Shown: positions 32,087 to 46,506 of the stretch, in pieces
Layout: every line of letters begins with the position of its first letter
How positions within the stretch are numbered: position 1 is the first letter of the stretch
Origin: Hydractinia symbiolongicarpus
Lineage: Eukaryota; Cnidaria; Hydrozoa; Anthoathecata; Hydractiniidae
NCBI RefSeq assembly: GCF_029227915.1
Contig: NC_079878.1
Span: forward strand, 4,588,001-4,652,000
DNA length: 64,000 bases
Direction: 5' to 3'
Program-made: the position numbers and the translations under genes
Notes under the pieces: generated by a model
The model's database searches: none
The model's input: only the letters and a program-made list of their open reading frames with translations
What the model was told of the DNA's origin: nothing

Positions 32087-34047
32087 TTCATCATATTTCT
32101 AGCTCTGGTTAAATATTTGAAAAAAACTATACGGAGAAACCTGTTCACGATAGATAAAGAGATAACTTTGTCTCATACAACGAACAGAAGTGCTCTTTCA
32201 AACTTGTGAGTAATTTCTTGTTTTTTCTCATAATTACACTTTTAGTATCTTCTGTAGCCCTTACCATTTCTGGCTGAAAGAAAGAACAAGCAAACTATCT
32301 CAAAAGTATATGAACAAACAAGTTTTTGGTATTGGAGTCATTGCAACGTAGTTTTCTTAACAACTTTTATTCACCAAAACTTTTCAATTAATTTAAAATA
32401 TTTATAACACGTTCATGATAAACTTTCTTTTAATTTCCTTCTGTTTTTGCCCGCAATTCAATCCATCTTTCATTTGATATTTTGGATTTTAACATCACGC
32501 ACTGTATGTTTTATTGGCAAAAAACAAGAAAATACAGAACGCAAGGTCAGCTTAGCAAGTACAAAATTCGTTGTCTGTCCGCCAAAATCGGGCCATTCTA
32601 AACTTCATCCAAAATATTTAAGCTAAAAATAAAAACACACGATATTTTTTTAGACTTTCGGAGTAGCTAGTATTTTTCGAAAGATCTGTACTAATATTAC
32701 TGAGATTGAGATTTGACTCACAAACTAGGCACCTCGAAGCAACTAGTCAATTTAAATTCCATGTGGAAAAGCGTATCAAAGTTGTGGAGGAGGGGGTAAG
32801 GAGCTGGAGAACGCTGGATCTCTTCAGGTTAATTGGCACGGGATATACCAAACACATCACACCATTTGTAATCTGAATTGACCCAAACTTTAGATTTCCC
32901 GCGTTTAATAAGAACTGCTTAAGACAACCCGCGGTCTCAATATATAGCAAAATTATTCTGGACTTATCAATTTTTACAGAGCACTTTATACTTTGGTTAG
33001 TTGTCATCTTAAAACGATGTTGGTACTTAAACCATTTGTAATATTTTCAGAGTATAAAAAATTTATTCCAAAAGCTTCTCACATATTTGTTTCGCTTAAC
33101 GTCATCATTATGATGAAATGTGGTTTCTACCTGGTTTACGTATGCTACAAAAGTGGCGCCAGGATTGTTAAAATACAGTGAGTTTGCGCTAAAGTTTTGC
33201 CAAAGATTTTAGCTTCGTAGGAACCTAATTTTGCCAAAAACAACGATTAATTTTTATTACAAGAGAAAAAAGAAAAGAAAAAAAACAAAAAACAAAATGA
33301 AATCACATTTTATAATGCTTTACATCAGCAACAGAATAATGTCTAGTTGCATTTTACATTTGGCATTATGAAACAATGTAGTTAGAGCGTCTATCATTGA
33401 TTACGTCACTGTTTTTACCTCTGCTCCAAATTTAACATCCTCTGTTACTTAGAACATACTTGTAAAACAACCTTCGTCGTTCACGTTAATTTGTTATCAC
33501 TTACATTTTCGCCGCGCAATATAACGTACATAAATTTCTTTGACTTTTATAGATTTAAATATTTCTGTTTTTATTATCTGCTTCTTTTTTAATATATTAT
33601 TTTTATTTTTATTTATTTATTTTTTTTATTAACATTGGTCGAGAGACTTGTTTCACTTAGGAGAATTTCTGAACAGACTTTAAAATATTTTGCAACAAAC
33701 CTTTAGTAAGTGGAAATAAAGAAAAATAATAAAGAAAAATAAGAAAGAAAGAGTCTTTTTGCACTTTTATTTAATAAAGACAAACTCTATATATATTACA
33801 TTAAATATACATTTTTTTAAAGATATACTTATGACCTTTCGTTGACTTGCAAAAAAACCTCTTTTTTTCATCTATATTTTCCGCGATGTTAATTCGAAAG
33901 AACAACAAAAAATTGTAATTAAAAAATATGTTCAAAAGGTTTCCTCGTTGTTCAATGTATCTTAAAAGAACCAGGTGAAGGTGGTTTCGTGTCTACCTAG
34001 GATAACTTGTGTAGCATCAAGTTCCGTTAACATAGTGTTTGATCAAC
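32087..34047. other. intergenic, no gene seen
   Basis: No supported gene. Lys/Asn/Phe-rich ORFs at 32747-33007 (minus) and 32993-33181 (plus) overlap and look like chance. Confidence 0.4.
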
Positions 34048-34385
34048 TACAATAATTGTTGTTACGACTGTTTTGGAAACACATTTCCTAAAACAAAACA
34101 ACCCGAGAGATGTTGCACAACAAATTTTTCAAAGTAAGAATTTTTTCTGTTTCTACAACAGTCGTACAACAGTCGTACAACAGTCGTACAACAGTCGCAC
34201 AACAGGCGTACACAGTGGTAAAACAATCGCACAACAGTCGTACAACAGTCGTATAACACTTACTGCTACCACTTATTGAAAACACATGTTGTACAACAAA
34301 GCCACGCAACAAATGTACACAACAAATGTTGCAGAGAAAGAATTTTGCTGTTCAATGCGACTGTTACACAACAATTACGCATAAT
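34048..34385. repeat. foldback-like repeat cluster rich in ACAACA
   Basis: The left edge (TAATTGTTGTTACGACTGT) and the right edge (reverse complement TAATTGTTGTGTAACAGTCG) are imperfect inverted repeats about 330 bp apart. They enclose an 11-bp minisatellite and several GTTGYACAACAAA motifs. It looks like a small non-autonomous element with an internal tandem array. No target duplication was identified. Confidence 0.5.
34155..34258. repeat. 11-bp minisatellite, about nine units
   Basis: Units of ACAACAGTCGT: the first three are exact, the fourth ends in C, and the rest are progressively diverged (GGCGT, TGGT, AATCGC) before two more exact units. Peptides read from it (Thr-Thr-Val-Val-Gln-Gln and its antisense) are artefacts of the array. 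Confidence 0.9.
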
Positions 34386-37300
34386 AATGGAAGATCAAGA
34401 TTTTTGATAGCATAGAATGTAGTTGTGAGTTCTAAACGTACAGAAACATAACATAGTATATCAGGATACAAAGATATATAAATAGTAATAATGTTAGAAA
34501 AAAAAATCCGCGCGAATTTCCCGTCCCACATGTTCTGCGCGTTTTAAAGACAAAGTAACGGATTGGCGGGCCAATTTGAACAGAATATATGTAGCTACTT
34601 GTATAAGAGATCGTTAACCCGTGAAAAAACCATAGTCCATTTCTTTTTGAGATTTGTAGCACATATTCGCGATTAAGCAACCATTTTAAATAAAGTAAGA
34701 GCGTTAATGCAACATAGCATGACAATGAAAAGACAAACTATGTATATATATCTTTTTGAATAATCGTTCTTAATTCAGTTTGGATTTGCAGACGCTCTGT
34801 TCATCACCATCCTATTGTAATCATGTAGACATGTTGACAATGGGTTCATTAATAGCATGTAGGGAGGACAAAATCACTCCGTGTGTGATTCTCGTAAAAT
34901 AGAAAAAACACGTTCTTTAAAAATATTTGATAAGATTAAGTTAATTCGATTGGTACAGGGCTTAGGCTGTAAAATAAAGTGTAGAATTATATCCTAATCA
35001 GATTAGGCCTAAAGTGATAAACATTGGGGTCAAAGAAAAGTTTACTTTGTGGAATTTAGAGTAAGGCAGTTTAAATGCTATATAAAGTTTGTTTGTTAAA
35101 TTAGGTTGATATGAGCTACACGTTTGTTCTTGGGAAAATCAGTAAGAAAAATGATATTTTCATAAATTACACCTACTTTTTTAAAAAATTAAGAAGTTGG
35201 TTAAACTATGGGCTACGTTCCAAATTTATAGAGTATAAAAGCTATCACAAAAAGAAGTTTATCAACTTTTACCTTTAAATTCAAAAGTGTTTGGTCACAT
35301 TGTTACTCACCAGCTGGCTGGCTATTGGTTATTGGTTTTTAGGCGTGTCAACAGAAGTTTAAGCGCTTTATTTTACTTATTTTACTCCAACTATTTTTTT
35401 TAAATTTAAAGTTTTACTTTCTTATAGATGTAAGTCTTAAATGGATCTTGTTAGCTATAAATATACAGCCATTGTTGACATTGATGACAAGCAAGTACGT
35501 CAATTACTTAGGATAAATGTCTGATTAGAATCCTTTTTCGCAAAGATTTGGTTTTAAATAAAAGATAGTGATGTACCCATTCTGGAAGAAAAGGTAGGCC
35601 GACAACTTTAGATAGTTAAACTTTGAATGAAGAAATGAGTCAATCTGAAACAGCTTGTTGTAAACATGGAGCAAAGTCACGTCGTCACCGCAGGTTAAGA
35701 ATTCATTTCAAATTAATCAACAACATGTTTTGACTTTAAAATAAAGAAAAACATTAATAATATATTAATAAACAAAACAGAGTAAAAATATGGGAAAATA
35801 TTTTGTAAGGCGGATAATTTTCTACCTTAAGAGCAGATAAACTGGAAAATTATTCTATAAAGTTTAGGAATATTTTTTCAAGAATCACATTTTATTTGTA
35901 TCTCTAACTTAAATCTGAGCATAACGATTAAAAAAAGTTTGTTTTCAATTTTAAATCTGTGATCATCTTTTCGTTAATTCTTTGGTTAATCTTAGCTTAA
36001 CTAACAAAAAATATGGAATGTCTTTTAATTGACTATATAAAACAATAAAGAGTATAGAATTGTCTTATTTTGTCGAGAATATTAAAATACACGCTGTTGG
36101 TGACCGGTGTAAGATTGGGAAAGATGACACGAGGTAAGGTTTTATAGTATACAATTACAACACTATATATACTAGAAAAACTTTACTTCATAACACAATC
36201 TTGTAGTATGAGAACATGAAGTTTGAACAGGAAGCTTTTAAAGAATAGTTATGTCCCTAAACAATTTTTCGGTTAACTTAAAGTTATACCCGGGATCGTA
36301 TTTGAGTTCTGCAAGCCTAAATCGTCAAAGGACTGGGCCAGACATTTTGTTATTTGTAAAAACGTCGGAAGAAGATCATAGACTTACTTACAGTGCAAAG
36401 ATTTAACGAAAAACGTGTTATATTATCAAATCAAGTGCTTCACATGAAGAAAATGCTTGTTTGTGCGCGGTAAGTTTGTATCCATAGTTATGTGCATGTC
36501 GCTTGAACTAACTAATACAATGAAATCATTAGCGGCATGGAATTTTATTAACGTGTATTTAATTTGCGAAGTTTCAAGAAACAAAAAACGTAGAAAACTT
36601 AATAGAATACAAAAATAATGTGAGTTTGTGGTGATACCTGTTAATTTATACATAAACTTCATGAAACAAGGTAGATATCGCTGTGTACTTTTGTCTAAAG
36701 TTTGTATACCAACTTTTTGTAATTCTGATATCAAACTTATCTTTCAAACCTAACCAACAAATGCGAAATTGTCAAATCGGAAAAACATATTTAATATAAA
36801 ATCAACTTCCCAGACTTCAGAAGCTCTTTACGAAGCTTTATTTGCTGTCACACTCTCGCGACTTATGATAACTATATCTACATATTAAAAGTTTGAGCTA
36901 AAAAAGGAATTAGCTACAAAAATAAATAAAAAACTGTGTAGAAAAGTAGACGAAATACATAAACGATACTTCAATACTTTTTATTATTAAAACCCTAAAA
37001 TCCCATAACGCTAACTAGGAAGGGTAAAACAAGGTTTAAAAAGCAGACGTATCTTCAGAAAAGATGTCAATAATAGAATAGAAATGGAAAAAAAGTATAA
37101 AGTCATGACGCAAGAAGGAAACTGTAGTTGATTACGTGCATATTATTAATATTTTTTTGTTATGACAATGTCACGTTTTACTTAGTAATGAATGGTATTG
37201 GATATATGGGCATGAGAAGTTTATCTCACGTAACGATAATTTTAATGCCAATACCACCCACCAGAACATTATCATTTGTCGTTTACTTGAATTAAAAAAA

Positions 37301-39659
37301 AGTTCTGGGCTGTATTCTACCATATGATTTACTTTGTTTAAGCTTTATAATGCTATTCGGATGTACCCTTTCATAAACAAGGTCGCAATGAAAAAAAAAT
37401 GGATTATCCATTTAATACCGATTAATAGGTTTTAATGACAATTAGATATATTTCGTTCGTCATTTATGTAAAGATTTTTTCTTCAATGAACACCGAACTT
37501 GACGTGCGCTTTAATCCGATTGGTTGATTAATTAATTAAGTTGAATGGAAAAGGCATCACTTTCACACCCTCTGTGAAAGGTAAGATATGCCTGAGCTTA
37601 AAAATTTGTCGCTACCTTTTGATGTCGGTTTTGAAAGAGAAGGTTAATTTCTCGTCCGTTCTGTCCATAATTTTCGTAAATTTCTTTTTTCAGTTTTATT
37701 TTAAAAAATATTGCATAACTATGTGTATCTGAATATACTACAGTTGAAAACAGATGTTCTCTTGTTACGCTCAGAGCAATCTTAAAATAGTGTCAAATAT
37801 GAAATTCAAATCTGTTGTAATTGTTTGGCGAGACAAGTGTTGAAATGTCGCTATTACAAATATAACTAATTCAATTTACAAGTATTATTTCGCTGACCAT
37901 TCTTACAATATTATTTTTTTCTCTTTTTCTCTTCTCTTTCCGAAGTTCCTCTTTCGCTCGATGTAAAAATTATTGAGCATACCAAACCAAAATGCTTAAT
38001 TTGACGTAGCTCAATCGTAGCTGAGGATAAATTCAGATCTATACTTATTAGGAAAGCAACTAAACATGCTAAGAGGTAGCTTCTATTATAGTTTTAGCTA
38101 TGATGCAATATATAGTAGGTGATAAGTATCTCAATGAAATAAAAGAATTGGATGTTTAAACAATATGAATCTAAAAGCTAGATAAAGTATTAAAACATAT
38201 AAAGAGCAATTGGAAAAACAAACAATATAAAAAAATATTCCTGATAACGTTTTATCACGATGTTTGAAGCATCGCAGCTACTAATTCTAAAGCATACAGG
38301 TTGGCGATTCAAAATGGAGTTTTCAGAAATCAAATCTAAAGACGAAATATCAGTAAAAACTCCGTGATTATTACAATGCATTCTGAGAGAATTTAACCTA
38401 GTAAAAAGAAATCACAGAAAAGTTCTTGATAAAATATTCATAAGTGTCGTTAAATTCCTGTCAAGAGAATTAATATCATCCCTTTGTTATTTGACATAAA
38501 AAATCTTTTTTTCCAAACCATATCCTTATGATTTCATTGTTTGCTCCATGCAACCCTAGCTGAATATCTAAAACAAAAATATCTGATCATGTAAGAAATT
38601 AATTTATCCTCTTTCTCACTTCATATTCATTTAAAATGTTCTTTTAAAAAAAGATAAGGAAAAATAACTACAGTTTTCTAAATGTAAACTAAACATATAT
38701 AAATGTTTTTATAACTATTCTTAGCTGTGTCTGAACAATGTTAGTCTGTCCTTATCGCGTCACTAAAATAACTCTGTTTAGTGATACAATAATCAATGAT
38801 TTCAGGAGTGCGGAAAAGGAAGCATCTGGAACTACTTGTTAATACATTTATGTCTTTAAAACAGAGATACGTAGTATTACAAATCGATCTTTTTAATTGT
38901 ATTTCATTTCTTTTAAATCTGCCACAATTATGCCTTTCTTTACAAAAAGCTCTTTTTTTTATTTAACATAATTTAACGTTAGAATTGGATATTTAAACAT
39001 TACAAGCATTCTGCTTTTCCCTAGGTTCTATTTCACATTAATTCAAAGTGATCAAGTGTCAAAATTGATCTCATAAAAAGCACCTTGGAATTCTATGTAG
39101 GATATGTTAGCTACATAACAGCTCTGCCACCAACGCAACAGCATATAATGTTTGGTAATATAATGTCTGCAAAAGAAGGTGTATCGTTTTTCTATGCAAG
39201 TTTTGTTTAGGCATGAAAGGTAAAAAGATGAAGCGAGGAGATTCTATACAAATTTAAAACAATAAGAACACAGAGAAGCAAAAAAGAATTATGTATTTGC
39301 TTTTTGACAGAGTATGAATTTTTTATAAGTAGGATGGCAAAAGTGACGTACCTTATTGAATTGCTCCAGACGAATAATAGTGAAGAATTTTAGTTCTTTT
39401 AAAAGAAGAGGATTTAGAGAAATGAATACATATTCATTCAATTTAGACGTTGAAGAAAGAACTGTGGCTTGATTAATCTGGCTTTTAATCCAGTAAATAT
39501 GCTATAGCTAGATGTTGTCACCAGTTAAAGGCTTTTGTGGCTTTGTTTAAATATTTTTGTTGTTCCAAGATCCACTGCATCAGTTAACTTTTAAAGCTGG
39601 ATAAGTTTTTACTGTGAGTATTCAATAAAACGCCCCTTTGTTTTTCAAATACCTCAAAT
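34386..39659. other. intergenic, no gene seen
   Basis: More than 5 kb of AT-rich DNA with only chance-like ORFs (for example 34432-34725, 36426-36734, 37541-37732). No repeat pair, tRNA or exon signature was recognised. Confidence 0.45.
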
Positions 39660-39725
39660 CAACACCTTAAAAGGGTTAACCCTAATCGGTGCAGGGGTGG
39701 CGGATTCCGCCCCGCCCCCCTGACG
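39660..39725. other. GC-rich palindromic patch
   Basis: An abrupt GC-rich stretch in AT-rich DNA: AGGGTTAACCCT (palindrome), then GGGGTGGCGGATTCCGCC, with the odd palindrome GGCGGA-T-TCCGCC, then a C-rich run. The sequence after it, to about 40200, includes a foldback-like TCCGATTTCCCGATTTTTT and AAAAAATCGGAAAAAACGGA pair (near 40000-40055). It is probably part of an old repeat. Class unknown. Confidence 0.35.
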
Positions 39726-42700
39726 TTTTTTTTAATAACTTCTTAATACTATGTTTCATAGCTACGATACTTACTGAGTTTCAATAATTATCTACTGAAC
39801 ACATGCACGCCAAATTCTTTGGTCCCATACCTTTCAGAGGCTTAAATATTGGCTATTATTTGAAACTACTCCTAAAAATTTCTATGAAACCCTTAAAATG
39901 AGTAAAATATAATAACTATTTTTAGGATTATCCTTAGAAGTTGAAACTTACAACACAACTTTGTTTCATCATGAAGAATTGTATCTTTTGGACACGATAT
40001 CCGATTTCCCGATTTTTTTGGACTTTACCAAAAAATCGGAAAAAACGGATATTTGGGCATTTTTTGGCAATTTTTCATCTATCCATATAAAAACAGGAAA
40101 ATATGTTAAATAATATTCATTTAGCTGTCAGAAAATTCAAAAAGAATGTAAAAATTCGCTCTTGAAACCCCTCGGACCGAATATGGTTAAGACATTACAT
40201 TTAGGTAATATGTCGATCTTTAGACTAATTATTCTACATATATTTCTAAATAAAAATCTTTCATAAATATTATTCATGATATAAAAAGTGAGTTTTGTAG
40301 TAAGACGTCATTTGCATTCGCCGTACTTAAATAATTAAGTTTGTTGTATCAGTTATAAATTGCCGAACCTTTCTACGTCATGTCATATATTTCTTATTTA
40401 TCTTATCAACATCATACATGTTAAGATCTATAGTCTCATTTAGTCATAAGAGATAGCAAGCAGAAGTAATAAGAACCTTCTGCATCTCATAATTATGCAT
40501 ACAAACTCGTCCCCAGGGGTTTTCTACGTCTATGTTATTTGGACGTGTGCAAACGATACCTGGAGACAAGGTTGCATATATCCAGCATTTAGCATCTATT
40601 AAAAGTTCTCAGATTTGTAAGTCACATTGATTGTTAATTCCATATTACCTTGTCCAATATAGTTATTTACACGTCGTTGCGGTGTTTAAGCGTCGGAGCA
40701 TCGCCATTTAAAACGGAAGGCAGGCTTTATCGTGCTATGTGATGAAAATATATACAATGAATTTGGTAGTTTGAATAAGGTCTGGAAACTAGCCTAAAGA
40801 AAATTTGATGCTCACGACAAAAAGCGTCGAATGCACCATTATTTCATTGTATTATTCTCTAAAACAACATGCAAGCAAACTGAACAGAAAAGCAAAGCTC
40901 GTAGACTTTCTGTTGAAACATACGGAAAATCCTGCATCCAGGCTAATATGAAAGTGGCTTTTTGCGGAATATTTTAATTGGGTTTAGAGGGGCCACCCTC
41001 GGCTACCGAGCGAGTGGTGAGAATAGAAATATTTTTTCGTTCACGCACAAACGTAATAGTTTAAAAGTGGACAAATATAAAATGCATGACTAAAAGAAAC
41101 AACGTTAAATTACAATCGCGGGCACACATTATAAAACAAATCAGATGCCCCCCTTTCCCTCCATTCTCAATGTTGTTAAGAAGCATCTGTTTAAGCAAAA
41201 TTTATGTTCTCCTAAACATTTAAAATGGCGGAGTAGTTTTTGCAAAATACCTCCATGATTATACTTATATACTTAATCTTGTCACTATACTTTTTCTTTT
41301 GGAAATTTGTTTATGCTCAAGAACACGCACTTTTTAATCAAACTTTTTAAGAAGATCATACAGATTCAACTGAATATGTTTTGACCTTACTATAAATAAT
41401 TGAACGAATGAATGAACAGGTAGGTTATCCGATATCGTTAGCCAAAACGAGTTTCTTTTCGTAATTTGCAGAATCAGATAAAACTCATTCAAGTCATTGG
41501 CGAAATGATTATTAAGATGCAATTTTCTGATGTGAAGTTTAAATGAGACTGATAAAGTTAAAACAAAGATTTGCAGATAGATGAATTATGTAACAATATT
41601 AACTCGGAAAAACAAACAGTACACAATCTTTAGAAAATTTTTTTTTATGTCACAGAAATGCTACGTTTTTAGAAATGAAAAGTGTATGTCCTAATGTTTC
41701 ATCTGTTTAGAAGAGTTCGGAGATGTTAGTGCATTGGAATGCGGGTTATGGTGAATTTGCAATATAACATTTACTAATTGAATTTGTAGGTAAGTGACAA
41801 AATAAAAGCATAAATAAAAAAAATGAATGAATAAATAAATAAAAAAACTAAATAAATGAAATTAATCTAATTTTACTTAGTGTTATGTACAATGCAATAA
41901 CATTATAATTTTTTGTAATGAGTAATAAGTATTTTTGTACCGGAAAAACATTGATGCGTTAATAGATGTCTTCAAGAATGTAATACCGCTTGTGGTTCGA
42001 TCCTCACACAATAAGATGACAAAAAATTCATAAGTGAACAACAAACATCTAAGTAATTAAAATGAACAATGTTGAAATAAAAGTTGTATTTATTGTTAAT
42101 TATCTTTACTTATGACTATATAGCTGACTATGCATGTCTTGAATGTGTCAACACAAGATCCATACAATTTCACCGTGCTTATTTCGGCTTATGTTTTTGC
42201 CATTATTAGAAACGTCAGCAAAGAATTATGTGCAATGCGACTTAAATGTATCACGCTTATCTTGTTAATTTCGTTCATTAAGTTTTAATCATAACACTTT
42301 AAGGAAAATACATTCAAAAATCTCCTTTTTTCATTAAATGTTATGCAGGAAGATGCCATGTGCGTTTTGATGGTGAATTTTTAGAAGCGCTTTACAAGAT
42401 TGTTAGCTTAAGTTGAACGCTTAAATATCAGCATACCACAGTTGCAAGGTAAAATGATTCTGTTTATTGCATTAAATAAAGATTAAATAGGTGTCCCGGT
42501 TGTGGACATGAAAATTAACCATAATTTAAGCGATCGTTCTAGCCGGCATACATTTGTTAATGACTTAACCAAATGCCTTGTAATTTATATTGTTTTATTT
42601 GTTATAATTTCAGAATACAATATAAATGTTTTTTAAAAGAATCCAATGGTGATTTCAGATGGACATTTCAAATGTCTCCATACTCTTATTCTGAATTAAG

Positions 42701-43544
42701 AGCTGAAGTTATGGAATTATGATTTTCTTTAAATCACTCATCCCTACACTTTGTTATTGATATACATTTACGATTAAGTTAGCGTTTACGTAAATATAGG
42801 TGCATTTGCACCAGTTAAGCAATTTGAATCTAATCAAAGAACGTAGCGAAATATGCTTCAATTAAATGGTATATTGTAATCGGAAGACACTTTCCTTTTC
42901 ACTATTAGACGGGATAAGCAGTGAACCATTCACAATAAAAAATTTGTAAACGTCTTCAACTTTTTTCATTTTTTTAAAGTCAAGTGAAACAAGTATTTCC
43001 TTGGCGTAATCTAGTGAAAAACATTTTGCTATTGTTGTTTGAGTTAAATACAACATTATCAATTTTCAGTCATCTTTAAATGCGAATATTTTGAATTCCT
43101 GATAGTCTCCCGTGTATGGCTTAAAATGTTAAAAAAAATTCCTATCTATTTTCGATTGGTTGATTAGATTTAAATGTACGTTTCTGTGCATTCATTGGTG
43201 AATTAGTTAAGTATTAGAATGTATGTTATTTGTATCACACTGAGTCTAGAATTTTTGCATGTAGGCTATAGAAGTTCGGCGGTTTTACTTTTGTTTGAAA
43301 GAATGTTCTACACATCGTGTGCGCTTGGTAGATCGTTTAAGTTTATGATTCTATGATTTTTAAACCCTTAATTCAACCATAATTTTCGAGAAGCGAAAGG
43401 TCATTCTGTGGTTAGGCGGTGATTCTGTGTGCAGCTTTATCGAAGTTACGTCTGTCATGTTTCAAAAGTACGTGTTTTTAACTCGCATTAAATTGTTGAG
43501 CTTTATTATTGTTAGCTTGAAGCAGATTATTTATCGAAATCATC
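39726..43544. other. intergenic, repeat debris only
   Basis: No gene. An isolated B-box match GGTTCGATCC occurs at 41994-42003 without an A box, perhaps a SINE remnant. Near 40509 the sequence CTCGTCCCCAGGGG followed by TTTTCTACGTCT resembles the end of the repeat at 53631-53778. Confidence 0.4.
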
Positions 43545-43842
43545 GGTAGCCTAGTGGTAGAGCGTTCGTTTTCAGTGCAGTATGGGTTCAGACCTTAGCC
43601 TAGTCTTTCCAGAGACTTTAAAAGTGTAAATCTATCCTTCCTGATTGGCGTTCAGCATGAGAATAGGGTTAATATCTTCGGCGGTTGTCTAGTTTAACGA
43701 TTGCTGTGCTTGCACGATTTTTGTAGCTCAAATGAAAGCTTTAAATGCACTAGGACCCCTTTGGGGGACCTTAGTCAATAGCAGTACCAATAGGAACTGA
43801 AAAGGCTATCCTCGGTAAACAAATTTCAACAATAACAATAAG
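43545..43842 (+). mobile_element. tRNA-derived SINE, family 1, copy 2
   Basis: Same organisation as 23956-24260: A box TGGTAGAGCGT at 43555, B box GGTTCAGACC at 43585 (one change from consensus), then the same body motifs, ending in a CAATAACAATAA tail. It is more diverged in the head than copy 1. Confidence 0.9.
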
Positions 43843-46290
43843 TACCGTAAAATAGGAGTTTAAAAAATTAGTATAGCAGACAATTATTATTTTACTCAAA
43901 TGGAGTTGGAATAAATCCCCCTTTTTTAATATCATTTTGTGCGTTATTTTTAATGGTAATTATCTAGTTAAAATCTAGTTTTTTTTGTACTTTCCATTAC
44001 AAGCAATCGACAATTTGCATTTTGAATGACTTATATGGTTGTCAACTCTTTAAAGCCGACACTGCATAATGTAAAATTTCTTATGGATAATCTACTGTTC
44101 TATGCGTTGTTTTAAAAGTCACGTTAGTGACGAAATTGATATTTTTAACAACTGTAAAATTAAAATATTAACCTTTGTGGGGCGCTATATAGTAATGACA
44201 GACTGTCCTTAGTTGCTACAATTTTTAAAATTTACATTTTATAACTTCAAATTTCTATCAAACAGTCAAATTTAAAAACGCTGTAGTTCGGCTTCATGCA
44301 TGTTTAACATTGATTGGATATAAAAGTCAACTTTAAACCTCCATATGTACAATACAACTCTAGCTAATAACAATAACTGTCAGTGGGAGAAGAGTTAAAA
44401 GAGATATCCTTGTCTAAAAAAGCATAAAAGATTTATTATTTATTAGTTTCAATCATTCACTCAAAAAAAGTAATTTACAAATTCCCGTTTTATATTTAGC
44501 CTTTTAACAACCAAGTGACTGTCATATATTTACTACGTAATTTCCTTTGAAAATTTATTATTTCACTGATATTCGTAGATTTCAAAATCAAACATTTCAG
44601 CATAACATAACCAATACTTTTAATAACATCATAAAAAATCAATTATGAGAATAATTGCACCATCAAAAACCTTCCCTTGCAAGTAAAAGATCAATTATAT
44701 ATTTTGATTTCGAGCAGATTATCCCCAATAAGCAGACAGCTGAAAGGAAACATTTAACCATATACTGTTCTCCTATTCAGTAATCACAATCTTTAAGGTA
44801 AAATTGTCTGTAAAATAAATATTAAAATACAGAATGAAAACCAATACTACAAGATCAATATAATTAATAGCTGCATTAATTATTTATCCCTGCGTCTTAC
44901 TTTACGACAGGTTGAAATATAAAATTTGCAAAGATTTTTTGTACATGCACTGAAAGGTGTGTTTTTTTTTTTTTTTTTATATTTTTCTATATTTTTCATA
45001 GCGTGTTAATATCGACTTTGGACAGAGTTTATAAACAAAAAAGAAGATACGAGAAGTGTGTATTCCATTTAAACAGAAACGCAGAGGTAAGATCCGATGT
45101 GAAGTTAACAGAATACAACTAAACTCCACTGGTGAGAATCTAGATGATAATTCAATTTAATGATTTTTTTATTTATTTCTTCTACTTCAGTTATATTCTA
45201 GTCATATCAATATGAGATTTCAATCTATATTCTGCTTTACAGAAAAGGGGTTAATTAAGTTCCTTATCCCAAAGAATTTTTTAAAATGATATTGTTAATC
45301 ATTGCAGAAGCTGAAAAAGAACACAAACCTAACTTGAAATGATGTCACATCACCTTGCAATTAATTTAAAAAATCAGCTTGCTTTGCTGCACGAAGATTT
45401 AAGTTCTGGTCCTGATTATGTACTTATGTGGTTGTCACTAAGCAAACAAATACACCAATCTTGTATCAAAAACTTTTTCAATTTGTTTCTTTAATAATAT
45501 GCATAATATAAAAAAGTATTCTATTCTTTATTCTATCTATTGATTTAAAAAAAGTCTTTGGTTACATTTTGCTAATTAGTTTTTTTTCTTAATTCACAAA
45601 TCAAAGAAGTTTATCGGTTAAATAAAAGGCGGGATGATGTTATTTCAATGAAAGACTCCTTGTGGCCACTTCCTCTGAGATAATGTATATTTCCATGACT
45701 GTTGCTATGCCACATATTACAATTTTTTTTGATTTATTACCTAGATATTCGCAATATGGTCTGGTTGTTATTAACAACATTATGGTGGAATTTTAATTCT
45801 TGTTGCTTCAGCGATAAGAGAGTTGAGAAAGTCTACATTGGATGATTTCATCCCCCTTTTCAGGATATTTAGTCACGCAATTTTGTCCTTTGTTTGGAAT
45901 AATGTCCAAAGAAAGCTATTAAGTCAAATAGGTATAATTTTAAAAATTTTGTTTTAATATACTTAATATGGAAGGAAAAGTATAGGCATGATAAGCTAAA
46001 AGGTAAATTTATTTCTAAATGGGATATCCGTTAAAGGGCATTTTATCATAATTTTATTGTTGAAGAAATTTGCTATATGCATTATAAATATAGTAAGCGA
46101 TTTATCACAATTTGATGATATATTTCCAATAGAAGATGAGTGCAATCCAGAAGATTGTTTTAATCAAAGATACATTTATTTAAAAATATGGACTACTGCC
46201 AAATAGACTTATATGTTTTTTCTTTTTAGATAAACAATAGAAAATTTACATAAACAAAAAATAAATAAGTAAATAAATAAACTAATCACG
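43843..46290. other. intergenic, upstream of the KIF26-like gene
   Basis: No gene. A pure T run sits at about 44961-44979. An acceptor-like TTTTTTCTTTTTAG ends near 46230, about 60 bases before the KIF26 start, so a 5' UTR exon or a spliced leader could join there. Confidence 0.4.
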
Positions 46291-46506
46291 ATGACAGAGG
46301 AATCGAAAGAAGAGCAAGAAGTTATGTTCGAAGCAGAGTTGCGCAAATCGCAATGTGATGAATCGTTTTCTGATAATAGTGATGCAGAAAATGATGAAAT
46401 TTGCAAAACATGTCAAAAATTAATGTCACGTATGCGCAAGACAGCTGTTAGATGGTTATATTTAGAATGGTATAAGAAAGCTGTTTTGGGTTTATCATTA
46501 CCAACG
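46291..46506 (+). CDS. KIF26: KIF26-like exon 1
   Basis: 72 codons from ATG ([10 protein letters not shown]) to donor ACG|GTAAGA, phase 0. Acidic Ser/Asp/Glu-rich start, then [13 protein letters not shown] and an aromatic stretch ([11 protein letters not shown]). The next known exon also begins in phase 0. Assignment to KIF26 rests on phase, strand and the Cys-X2-Cys motif shared with exon 2. Confidence 0.6.

Noticed and set aside
34062-34312. Overlapping ORFs rich in Thr-Val-Val or Cys-Cys-Thr on both strands
   Set aside because: Products of the 11-bp minisatellite, open in several frames because the unit lacks stops.
34432-34725. 97-codon minus-strand ORF with hydrophobic stretches
   Set aside because: It looks like a membrane protein only because AT-rich DNA encodes Leu/Ile/Phe/Tyr; no family motif.
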